Source of the DNA: JBGCDD01 sp045105075
GTDB lineage: Bacteria; Pseudomonadota; Alphaproteobacteria; Rhodobacterales; Rhodobacteraceae
Assembly (NCBI GenBank): GCA_045105075.1
Contig: JBGCDD010000135.1
Span: forward strand, 1-30,338
Length of the DNA: 30,338 nt
Reading direction: 5' to 3'
Position 1 is the first letter of the stretch; each line of letters starts with the position of its first letter. Under the pieces are notes generated by a model that was not told the origin of the DNA, made no database searches, and saw only the letters and a list, made by a program, of their open reading frames with translations. Of this stretch, positions 21,723 through 28,869 are shown piece after piece. The position numbers and the translations under genes were made by a program.

Positions 21723-22411
21723 TCTTACGGTCATTTTTTCTGGCGATTGGCCAGATCGGAGACCCGCGATTCCGCCGAGTGCTGTTTATTGGTATCGGGC
21801 TGACCATCGCGTTGTTGATTGGCGCCTATGCCGGGTGCCTCGCTTTGATCCAATGGTTCGCTGGCGAAGAGGCGACGCTGCCGATTTTGGGCGAGGTGCG
21901 CTGGCTTGATGATCTGCTCAGCTTTTCGTCGCTGATTTTTGTGCTGATCCTGTCGATTTTTTTGATGGTTCCGGTGGCCTCGGCGATCACGTCGATGTTT
22001 TTGGATGATGTCGCCGCTGCAGTGGAAGATCGCCATTATTCCCATTTGCGCCCCACCACGCGGGTGCCGTTTTCAGACGCGCTGCGCGATACGCTGAGCT
22101 TTTTGGGGCTGTTGATCGTGGCCAACCTGTTGGCGCTGATCGTTTACGCGCTGATCCCACCGTTTTCTGTGTTTATCTTTTGGGGGCTGAACGGATTTTT
22201 GCTGGGTCGCGAGTATTTCACCCTTGCAGCGATGCGCCGGGTTGGACGGCAAGGGGCGAAAGCGTTGCGGCGCAAACATTTGGGCACGATCTGGTTGGCG
22301 GGCATTTTGATGGCCATGCCGCTGTCGATCCCGTTGATCAATCTGGTGATCCCGATTCTGGGCGCGGCCACGTTCACCCATATCTACCACAACATCGCTG
22401 CGCGCCCCTGA
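21719..22411 (+). CDS. EI24/CysZ-like integral membrane protein
   Basis: The 230-residue protein has about four to five hydrophobic segments (near residues 20-45, 65-90, 125-160 and 190-225) and fits the EI24 domain family, which includes the sulfate permease CysZ. Family-like parts are FLMVPVASAITSMFLDDVAAAVE and the Gly/Arg-rich GREYF loop. It is expected in the inner membrane. In CysZ the protein imports sulfate; here no cysteine-synthesis gene is adjacent, so transport of sulfate is only one possibility. Coupling to the nitroreductase by a four-base overlap implies joint expression. Confidence 0.83.
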   Translation: MILRSFFLAIGQIGDPRFRRVLFIGIGLTIALLIGAYAGCLALIQWFAGEEATLPILGEVRWLDDLLSFSSLIFVLILSIFLMVPVASAITSMFLDDVAAAVEDRHYSHLRPTTRVPFSDALRDTLSFLGLLIVANLLALIVYALIPPFSVFIFWGLNGFLLGREYFTLAAMRRVGRQGAKALRRKHLGTIWLAGILMAMPLSIPLINLVIPILGAATFTHIYHNIAARP

Positions 22412-22424
22412 TCGGGGCGCTGGC

Positions 22425-22697
22425 CTAGTCTGGACGGATGCGCCCGAACCAGTCCAAATCGGCAACCGTGATCCAACCGGACAGAATGACAGTCACAGTG
22501 ATGGCCCATAAAACGGCTGCGATCACCGTGGTGATGAGCGCCTTTTTCTTTAGCCCATGCTCTTGGGGGGCACCGGCATGGGTGCCGGGCACGATTTCAC
22601 CCAGATCGCCCTGGGTTTTGACCCGGAACGGCAGCGCCACCAGAAAGGTCATGAACCAGAAGACGGCGTAAAGCACGATGGCTGAGGTTATGGCCAT
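22425..22697 (-). CDS. DUF1467 family small membrane protein
   Basis: The 90-residue protein has two membrane segments (about residues 3-22 and 53-78) separated by a loop with PFRVKTQGD and the HG-L-K-K-K basic stretch. It fits DUF1467, a short family of alphaproteobacteria with unknown role that usually sits next to the methylmalonyl-CoA epimerase gene, as it does here three bases downstream of that gene. It probably lies in the inner membrane and shares a transcript with the epimerase gene. It is convergent with the EI24 gene across a 13-base gap. Confidence 0.87.
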   Translation of the reverse strand: MAITSAIVLYAVFWFMTFLVALPFRVKTQGDLGEIVPGTHAGAPQEHGLKKKALITTVIAAVLWAITVTVILSGWITVADLDWFGRIRPD

Positions 22698-22700
22698 GGT

Positions 22701-23105
22701 TCAGACTTGTTCCAGCTCGACCAGGCAGCCGTTAAAGTCCTTGGGATGAAGGAACAAAACGGGCTTTCCATGGGCGCCGATCTTGGGCTCGCCGGTGCCC
22801 AGAACTCGGGCGCCTGTGCTTTTGAGATGATCGCGCGCCGACAGGATATCATCGACCTCATAACAGACATGATGAATGCCGCCGGCGGGGTTTTTATCAA
22901 GAAAGCCCTGAATCGGGCTGTTTTCACCCAACGGATAAAGCAGTTCGATCTTGGTGTTGGGCAGCTCGATAAACACCACAGTCACGCCGTGATCGGGTTC
23001 GTCTTGAGGCGCGCCAACCGTGGCTCCAAGGGCGTTTTGATATTGCGCGCATGCGGCCTCCAGATCGGGCACGGCAATGGCAACATGATTAAGGCGACCA
23101 ATCAT
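22701..23105 (-). CDS. mce: Methylmalonyl-CoA epimerase
   Basis: The 134-residue protein is a single-module VOC/glyoxalase-fold enzyme converting (S)- to (R)-methylmalonyl-CoA in propionyl-CoA breakdown. It has two beta-alpha-beta-beta-beta halves, with metal ligands expected in LNHVAIAV (H7), IELLYP (Glu), GGIHHVCYEV (His) and CLVELEQV (Glu near the end). Length is normal for the family. The ATG at 23105 has AGGAGAG upstream; an earlier in-frame start at 23123 would overlap that site. The usual companion mutase genes are not in this window. Confidence 0.92.
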   Translation of the reverse strand: MIGRLNHVAIAVPDLEAACAQYQNALGATVGAPQDEPDHGVTVVFIELPNTKIELLYPLGENSPIQGFLDKNPAGGIHHVCYEVDDILSARDHLKSTGARVLGTGEPKIGAHGKPVLFLHPKDFNGCLVELEQV

Positions 23106-23191
23106 AGCTCTCTCCTGAAACATCGCGTTTGGACCAGCTTATGCGGCCTGTGCGGCGCGGAAACAAGTGCGCGAAAATGGTTTGAGCGTCG

Positions 23192-23206
23192 TTAACCGCG
23201 CGTTAG
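23192..23206 (+). promoter_or_regulatory. Possible CtrA-like binding site upstream of the response regulator
   Basis: TTAA (23192-23195), seven bases, then TTAG (23203-23206) differs by one base from the TTAA-N7-TTAA pattern of the alphaproteobacterial master regulator CtrA. It lies 46-60 bases before the response regulator start. Another TTAAC occurs at 23222-23226. The match is short, so it may be chance. Confidence 0.3.
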
Positions 23207-23251
23207 CCAACGCAGCCTAGCTTAACACCATCTGCTAATAGGAGCGTGCAC

Positions 23252-23971
23252 ATGGATGATTCGGACCCGTTTACGACCCGACACAGGCTGCCGACCCCCA
23301 ACCGGCCTTTGCTAGGGCTGACGATACTTGTTGTTGAGGACAGTCGATTTGCCTGCGAGGCAATGCGACTTTTGTGTCTTCGCAGCGGGGCCCGCATTCG
23401 CCGCGCAGATTGCTTGCGCTCGGCGCGTCGTCATTTGCAAGTGTATCGCCCGTCAGTGATTGTGATTGATCTTGGTCTGCCAGATGGCTCCGGTGCTGAT
23501 CTGATCCGCGAATTGTCTGAGGCCGTGCCACGCGTGGGGGCTATTTTAGGCACCTCTGGCGATGACAATGCGGAAGCACGGGCAAAAGAGGCGGGTGCAG
23601 ACGGTTTTCTGTCAAAACCTGTTACCTCGCTGGCCAAGTTCCAGTCGACTATCCTGAGCCATTTGCCCAGTGATCGCCAGCCCAACGGGCCGCGTCTTGT
23701 GCAAGATGAGATCATTCTTCCTGACCGCATGGCATTCCAAGATGACATGGCGCATGTGGCGGATGTCTTGACGGACACTATCGAAGACAGCACCCTTGAT
23801 TACGTTGCACAATTTGTAAGTGGTGTTGCAAAAAGCGCTGATGACACGGCGCTTGCGGATGCCGCTGCAGATCTGGCTCGTGCGCGTGCCGACGGAGGGC
23901 CAGTGGCCGCCAATACTGCGCGCATTGCAGGTCTGGTTCAGGAACGACTTCAGCAAAAAAGGGCCATTTGA
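23252..23971 (+). CDS. Response regulator with receiver domain and unknown C-terminal region
   Basis: The 239-residue protein has a receiver domain (about residues 24-145): acidic pair E29-D30 in LVVEDSR, phosphoacceptor D73 in VIDLGLPDGSG, T101-S102 in LGTSGDD and K122 in FLSKPV. The C-terminal part (about 150-239) is helical, Asp/Ala rich and has no recognised DNA-binding or enzymatic domain, so it may work by protein contacts. No histidine kinase is adjacent. The ATG at 23252 is seven bases from GGAG; a GTG six bases earlier is too close to it. A 48-residue membrane protein gene starts one base after its stop. Confidence 0.88.
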   Translation: MDDSDPFTTRHRLPTPNRPLLGLTILVVEDSRFACEAMRLLCLRSGARIRRADCLRSARRHLQVYRPSVIVIDLGLPDGSGADLIRELSEAVPRVGAILGTSGDDNAEARAKEAGADGFLSKPVTSLAKFQSTILSHLPSDRQPNGPRLVQDEIILPDRMAFQDDMAHVADVLTDTIEDSTLDYVAQFVSGVAKSADDTALADAAADLARARADGGPVAANTARIAGLVQERLQQKRAI

Positions 23972-23972
23972 A

Positions 23973-24119
23973 ATGATCGAAACATTTATCGTGGCTTTGT
24001 TCGCCTTGTTGATCACGCTTTACGTACAGGCACGAATGGCCGCACGCGAGATTCGCCGCAACCGGGACGGTGCGCAGGACGTCCGTGCACAGCGTCTCGT
24101 GATCAAGCAGCGGCTTTAA
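23973..24119 (+). CDS. Small single-pass membrane protein coupled to the response regulator
   Basis: The 48-residue protein begins MIETFIVALFALLITLYVQA, one membrane segment, and continues as a basic tail rich in Arg (REIRRNRDG, then RAQRLVIKQRL). The start is one base after the response regulator stop, so it is translationally coupled to that gene. I know no family for it. It could anchor or tune the response regulator at the membrane, but that is inference. The positive tail after the segment predicts a periplasmic N terminus. Confidence 0.6.
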   Translation: MIETFIVALFALLITLYVQARMAAREIRRNRDGAQDVRAQRLVIKQRL

Positions 24120-24131
24120 TGTCTTGGGGGA

Positions 24132-25352
24132 CTAGAGCAAAAAGCCCTCGTCCCGTCCCATTTGCAAACCGGGAAAGACTGAAGATTCCAGTGTGCTTTG
24201 GTCCAGCCCGGTCAGGCCACGCATGATCCAGGCTGCGGGGGCGCGCACATCGCCGGTTGGCATCAGATCGCGCCGTTCAAACAGATCGGCCTCGGCCAAA
24301 CCGGGCCATGTGCCATAGACGCGACCGCCCCGGACCGCGCCACCGGCCAGAACCATCGCACCGCCTGTGCCGTGATCTGTGCCGCCTGTGCCGTTGATTT
24401 TCACGGTGCGCCCAAATTCGGTCATTGCGACAATGGCGGTTTTCTCCCAAATGCCGGGTCCCACACCTTTTTTGAGTGCCAGGATCGTGTCTGATAGCCG
24501 TTCCAACGCTGGGGACAATGTGCGCCCCTGGTTGTTGTGCGTGTCCCAGCCATTGATGGAAAAGGATGCCACCCGTGTGTCGCCGCGCAACTGTTCGGCG
24601 GCGAATTCGGCAACTTTCAAATGGGTTTTGCCTCGCGCGGGCGCAGGGGCCGCCATCGACATGCTGTCTTCTTCCAAGCTGCCGTCAAGCAAGGCAGGCG
24701 CATCATCGCTTTCGGATAGCATCAGCGCCTCGCCCAAGGCCGCGTGAAACAGCGGATCATCCTGCATGACCAGTTCGGCCAATCGCTTGGCCTGCGGGCT
24801 CATCACCAATTCAGCATCCGGCGACCAGTCCGCCACAGGGGCGTTGCCGGCCAGCAATTTCATTTCGCCGTGCCCGATGGCAAAAGCCGTGCGCGCATCA
24901 ACGCCGGGCACATGCGTCAGCATGCGGTTCAGCCAGCCATCGCGCGCACCGTCCAGACTTGGGGTGCCGGCTTCCAGAATGTCTTGACCGTCAAAGTGAC
25001 TGCGCTTGTTGCGATAGGGTGTCGAAACGGCGTGAACAAACCCAAGGTCGCCTTTTTTCCACAGTGGCGCCAAGGGTTTGAGCGTTGGATGCATACCATA
25101 GAAACCATCCAGATCCGTCACGCCTTTGCGTTTGGCGGCAAGTTTTCCGCGCAAATTGGCGAACTCAGGTGAACCATACGGGCGCACAACGTCCAGCGAA
25201 TCCATGCCTCCGCGCAACACGATGACCACCAGCCGGGTGTCCCAGGGGGCTGCGGCAAAGCTGACCGGAGTTAAAAGTGGGCTGGCGGCAGCCGAGCAGC
25301 CAATCAGGGCAGAGCGGGCCAAAAAGGCGCGGCGCGAGAGATTTGAGGTCAT
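24132..25352 (-). CDS. DUF1501 family protein with Tat signal
   Basis: The 406-residue precursor has a twin-arginine signal (SRRAFLARSALIGC, residues about 6-34) and a DUF1501 domain, part of the alkaline-phosphatase/sulfatase-like fold. Visible blocks are LRGGMDSLDVVRP, SHFDGQDILEAG, INGWDTHNNQG, MTEFGRT and TDHGTGGAM, which hold the expected metal-binding Asp and His residues. It should be folded in the cytoplasm and exported to the periplasm. The gene starts ten bases after a DUF1800 gene; these two families occur together widely, and their joint function is not established. AGGAG precedes the ATG at 25352. Confidence 0.9.
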   Translation of the reverse strand: MTSNLSRRAFLARSALIGCSAAASPLLTPVSFAAAPWDTRLVVIVLRGGMDSLDVVRPYGSPEFANLRGKLAAKRKGVTDLDGFYGMHPTLKPLAPLWKKGDLGFVHAVSTPYRNKRSHFDGQDILEAGTPSLDGARDGWLNRMLTHVPGVDARTAFAIGHGEMKLLAGNAPVADWSPDAELVMSPQAKRLAELVMQDDPLFHAALGEALMLSESDDAPALLDGSLEEDSMSMAAPAPARGKTHLKVAEFAAEQLRGDTRVASFSINGWDTHNNQGRTLSPALERLSDTILALKKGVGPGIWEKTAIVAMTEFGRTVKINGTGGTDHGTGGAMVLAGGAVRGGRVYGTWPGLAEADLFERRDLMPTGDVRAPAAWIMRGLTGLDQSTLESSVFPGLQMGRDEGFLL

Positions 25353-25362
25353 GATCAGGCTC

Positions 25363-26739
25363 CTATCGGCGCTGAAACGCGGGCGAGGCCAGCACCAGCC
25401 CGATCGCTTCAGAGCGGCTTTCGGCTGCGGCGGCGGCAAAACGGACCGGCTCGGGAGGGCGGGCGCCCAAAGCACTGGCAACAAAATCGCGCGGGTCCGG
25501 CAGGTCGGGGCGGATCAATTGAGGCACGCTCATCGCCCAACGCAACCTCGCCGACACTCCCTGCGGCGTCACCCAGGACGTATCGTCTTCGGACCATCCG
25601 TCTGGGCCATTCGGGCGCTGCCAAGGTTGGCCCATCACACGCAACGGGTGCACAAGAACGCGCCGAATATCACGTGTTTTCATCTGTTTGACATGGGCCG
25701 GACGCACGGCCAATGCGCGCCAAGCCGAGGCAATAAAATCAACCGAAGGTTTCACGTTGCTGGGCGTGTCATTCCAGGCCGCGGGGTGCTCCAGCAGCGC
25801 TTGGTAGACGGCCATCAGATCACCGCCGGTTGCCTCAAATCGTTGCGCCACATGGTCGACCAGCGCCGGATCCGGCTGGTCAGACACAAAGTGAACAGCC
25901 AGCTTCTGGGCAATATGGCGCGCGGTCACGGGATGAACTGCAAGGTCCTGTAAGGATTGCAAAATCGGCTCAAGCCGCGCCGGATCTCCGCCATAGCGCC
26001 GCCCCATCACGGTTTCTGAACCCGGCTGCCCGTATTCATCGCGAAACACAAAACCGTCCTTCGCGTTGAAAGTCATACCGGTGAAAAGCTCGGCCAACTG
26101 GCGCACATCGTCCTGGGTGTAGGGCCCATCAACGCCAAGGGTGTGCAGCTCTAACACCTCACGCGCCAGGTTTTCATTCAGCCCTTTCAGACGCTTATGA
26201 CGTTTGGCGATCCTGCTGTCAGGGCCAACCGAAATGTTCTGATCCAGAAAATGCAGCATCAACGGATGGGTGGTTGTTGCCACCAACAAATCTCCAAAAC
26301 GGCCGGTTATGTTGGGTCGGATCGCTTCTTCCAGATAAGGCGAGGTCGACACCGTCATGATGCTTTGCTTGCCTTTGGCGGTAAAGTGATCCCCCCAGAA
26401 CGCGACAAGCCGTTCACGGAACCCATTGGGAGTGTGCGCCCAGCGCAGCATCGTGTTGGCAAACCAGCGCTCGCTTTTTGCCACCGCAGCGCGATTGCGG
26501 GCTTTGATCTGGTCGCGCAGCTCGACGTTATCGCGCTCTTTTCTGGCCTGCGCGCGTAGTTTGTTCACCGAAACCAGTTCGACACGAAACTGCGAAAATG
26601 TCTCGATCGGAAAGACCTTGGCCATCTCATCCGAGGCCATTAGCCCGTCCAAAATATCAGAAACGTCCGCCGGAGGCGCAAGATAGGGCGACAAGCCACA
26701 GCCAAATCGCATCTCGGCACGGTCGGGGGAAAAACTCAC
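25363..26739 (-). CDS. DUF1800 family protein
   Basis: The 458-residue protein matches DUF1800: MRFGCGLSPY near the start, a long helical domain with RWAHTPNGFRERLVAFWGDHF, YLEEAIRPN, a TTHPLMLHFLDQ block, and LAREVLELHTLGVDGPYTQDDVRQLAELFTG. No secretion signal is obvious in the start used, although the DUF1501 partner is exported. The pair is nearly adjacent (DUF1501 begins ten bases after this stop) and almost certainly one transcript. The function is unknown; loss of export signal would be worth checking against a different start, but the ATG at 26739 has no better upstream option. Confidence 0.88.
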   Translation of the reverse strand: MSFSPDRAEMRFGCGLSPYLAPPADVSDILDGLMASDEMAKVFPIETFSQFRVELVSVNKLRAQARKERDNVELRDQIKARNRAAVAKSERWFANTMLRWAHTPNGFRERLVAFWGDHFTAKGKQSIMTVSTSPYLEEAIRPNITGRFGDLLVATTTHPLMLHFLDQNISVGPDSRIAKRHKRLKGLNENLAREVLELHTLGVDGPYTQDDVRQLAELFTGMTFNAKDGFVFRDEYGQPGSETVMGRRYGGDPARLEPILQSLQDLAVHPVTARHIAQKLAVHFVSDQPDPALVDHVAQRFEATGGDLMAVYQALLEHPAAWNDTPSNVKPSVDFIASAWRALAVRPAHVKQMKTRDIRRVLVHPLRVMGQPWQRPNGPDGWSEDDTSWVTPQGVSARLRWAMSVPQLIRPDLPDPRDFVASALGARPPEPVRFAAAAAESRSEAIGLVLASPAFQRR

Positions 26740-26843
26740 TGGCGCACACCCTCACATTTTAATCACATGCTCATCATACAAGAGCTGCCGGCGCTGACCA
26801 GCAGGCATGTCAGATACAACGCATGCGCGCGCGTATTCCGTCG

Positions 26844-26866
26844 AAAAACGGCAGGTTTTCGCCCGT
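26844..26866 (-). terminator. Probable terminator of aspS
   Basis: On the minus strand ACGGGC (26866-26861) and GCCGT (26852-26848) form a short stem with one bulged base, followed by five T residues. It begins at the last base of the aspS stop region. The stem is short, so termination may be partial. Confidence 0.45.
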
Positions 26867-28641
26867 CAGTCCTTGGGAATGACGCGCAACCCCAGGTCCA
26901 TCAGTTGATCACTGGTCGGGTCCGAAGGCGCCGCCATCATCAGGTCTTCGGCGCGCTGGTTCATCGGGAACATGATGACTTCGCGGATATTGGACTGATC
27001 CGCCAGCAACATCACGATCCGGTCAATGCCCGCCGCACATCCTCCGTGGGGCGGCGCGCCATATTGGAACGCGTTGACCATGCCGCCGAAACGCTTGCGC
27101 ACCTCGTCATTGTCATAGCCGGCAATTTCAAACGCCTTGAACATGATCTCGGGGCGGTGGTTCCGGATCGCGCCGCTGACCAATTCATAGCCGTTGCAGG
27201 CCAGATCATACTGGTACCCCAGTACTTTAAGCGGATCACCTAACAGCGCATCCATCCCGCCCTGAGGCATCGAAAACGGGTTATGCTCGAAATCAATACG
27301 CCCGGTTTCGTCGTCCTGTTCATAGATCGGGAAGTCAACGATCCAGGCAAAAGCAAACCGGTCTTTGTCGGTCAGCCCCAGTTCCTCGCCAATCGCAGTG
27401 CGCGCCTTGCCGGCTACGCTTTCAAACGCCTTGGGTTTGCCGCCCAGGAAAAACGCCGCATCCCCGACACCAAGGCCAAGCTGCTGGCGAATGGCTTCGG
27501 TTCGCTCAGGCCCGATGTTCTTGGCCAACGGTCCGGCGGCTTCCATGCCCTGACCCTGATCGCGCCAGAAAATATAGCCCATGCCGGGCAAGCCTTCTTT
27601 TTGCGCAAAAGCGTTCATACGGTCACAAAACTTGCGCGACCCACCACCCGGCGCCGGGATCGCCCGGATCTGCGTGCCCTCTTGTTCCAGCAATTTGGCA
27701 AAGATCGCAAAGCCTGAACCGGCAAAATGCTCAGACACCACCTGCATTTTGATCGGGTTGCGCAAGTCTGGTTTGTCCGTGCCATACCAAAGCGCGGCAT
27801 CGCGATAGGAAATCTGGGGCCAATCCTGATCAACGGCGCGACCGCCGCCAAACTCTTCGAACACGCCGGTCAAAACCGGCTGGATGGTGTCAAACACGTC
27901 CTGCTGCTCAACAAAGGACATCTCAAGGTCCAACTGATAGAAATCCGTGGGCGAACGGTCGGCCCGCGGATCTTCATCGCGAAAACACGGGGCGATCTGG
28001 AAATACTTGTCAAAACCACTGACCATAATCAGCTGCTTGAACTGCTGAGGCGCCTGCGGCAGCGCATAAAACTTGCCCGGATGTAGCCGTGACGGCACCA
28101 AAAAGTCGCGCGCCCCTTCAGGAGAAGAAGCCGTGATAATCGGCGTCTGGTATTCGCGAAACTCCAAGTCCCACATCCGTTTGCGGATGCCCGCCACCAC
28201 GTCCGAGCGCAACGTCATGTTCTTTTGCATCACGTCCCGGCGCAGATCCAGATACCGATACCGCAACCGCGTTTCCTCGGGATACTCTTGGTCGCCAAAC
28301 ACGATCAAAGGCAACTCGTCCGCTGCCCCCAGAACCTCCATATCGCGAATAAAAACCTCAACCTCACCGGTCGGGATCTTCGCGTTCACCAATGACGCAT
28401 CACGTGCTTTGACCTCGCCATCAATGCGGATGCACCATTCGCTGCGTACCTTTTCGACTTCGGAAAAAACCGGACTGTCCGGGTCACACAGCACCTGCGT
28501 GATGCCATAGTGATCGCGCAAATCGATGAACAAAACGCCACCATGGTCGCGCACACGATGCACCCAGCCCGAAAGGCGAACGGTCTGGCCCACATCGGCG
28601 GCGGTCAGGGCGGCACAGGAATGGCTGCGATAAGCATGCAT
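26866..28641 (-). CDS. aspS: Aspartate-tRNA ligase
   Basis: The 591-residue protein is a bacterial-type class II aspartyl-tRNA synthetase. It has an N-terminal OB-fold anticodon domain (about 1-105, GWVHRVRDHGGVLFIDLRDH), motif 2 in FRDEDPRADRSP followed by FYQLDLEMSF, the GAD insertion domain in the middle, and motif 3 in HGGCAAGIDRIVMLL before a C-terminal NQRAEDLMMAAPS segment. It charges tRNA-Asp; whether it also charges tRNA-Asn was not determined. The ATG at 28641 has AAGGA five bases upstream, and a good promoter precedes it. Confidence 0.97.
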   Translation of the reverse strand: MHAYRSHSCAALTAADVGQTVRLSGWVHRVRDHGGVLFIDLRDHYGITQVLCDPDSPVFSEVEKVRSEWCIRIDGEVKARDASLVNAKIPTGEVEVFIRDMEVLGAADELPLIVFGDQEYPEETRLRYRYLDLRRDVMQKNMTLRSDVVAGIRKRMWDLEFREYQTPIITASSPEGARDFLVPSRLHPGKFYALPQAPQQFKQLIMVSGFDKYFQIAPCFRDEDPRADRSPTDFYQLDLEMSFVEQQDVFDTIQPVLTGVFEEFGGGRAVDQDWPQISYRDAALWYGTDKPDLRNPIKMQVVSEHFAGSGFAIFAKLLEQEGTQIRAIPAPGGGSRKFCDRMNAFAQKEGLPGMGYIFWRDQGQGMEAAGPLAKNIGPERTEAIRQQLGLGVGDAAFFLGGKPKAFESVAGKARTAIGEELGLTDKDRFAFAWIVDFPIYEQDDETGRIDFEHNPFSMPQGGMDALLGDPLKVLGYQYDLACNGYELVSGAIRNHRPEIMFKAFEIAGYDNDEVRKRFGGMVNAFQYGAPPHGGCAAGIDRIVMLLADQSNIREVIMFPMNQRAEDLMMAAPSDPTSDQLMDLGLRVIPKD

Positions 28642-28677
28642 GGCATGAAGTCCTTTGGGCTCGGGCGGCGTCGCGCC

Positions 28678-28706
28678 GATACACCTTGCCAGACCTGATA
28701 AGTCAA
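28678..28706 (-). promoter_or_regulatory. Sigma-70-type promoter of aspS
   Basis: On the minus strand TTGACT (28706-28701) and TGTATC (28683-28678) are separated by 17 bases. Transcription would start about 30 bases before the aspS ATG, leaving room for the AAGGA site. Confidence 0.5.
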
Positions 28707-28720
28707 GGCCTCGCACATTC

Positions 28721-28760
28721 TCGGCTTTTCCTCTTGCCGCAAATATCCCCGCCGGAGGCT
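28721..28760 (-). repeat. Dispersed repeat, copy 2
   Basis: On the minus strand the 20-base core (28760-28741) is identical to copy 1 at 3276-3295, and the following tail GCGGCAAGAGGAAAAGCC differs from copy 1 at only a few positions. Here it sits between the divergent aspS and carB promoters, just upstream of the aspS -35 element. Confidence 0.75.
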
Positions 28761-28783
28761 TGAAATCTCTTTTGGTGTCCCCC

Positions 28784-28811
28784 TTGCGCCTGCGCCCTTC
28801 ATCCCTATAAC
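28784..28811 (+). promoter_or_regulatory. Sigma-70-type promoter of carB
   Basis: TTGCGC (28784-28789) and TATAAC (28806-28811) with a 16-base spacer read toward carB and leave a leader of about 50 bases before the ATG at 28870. Confidence 0.5.
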
Positions 28812-28869
28812 GCAGGACAATTTGGGCGCATTGGGGGCGCTCGACTCAAACACACATAGGGGCCGCGCC

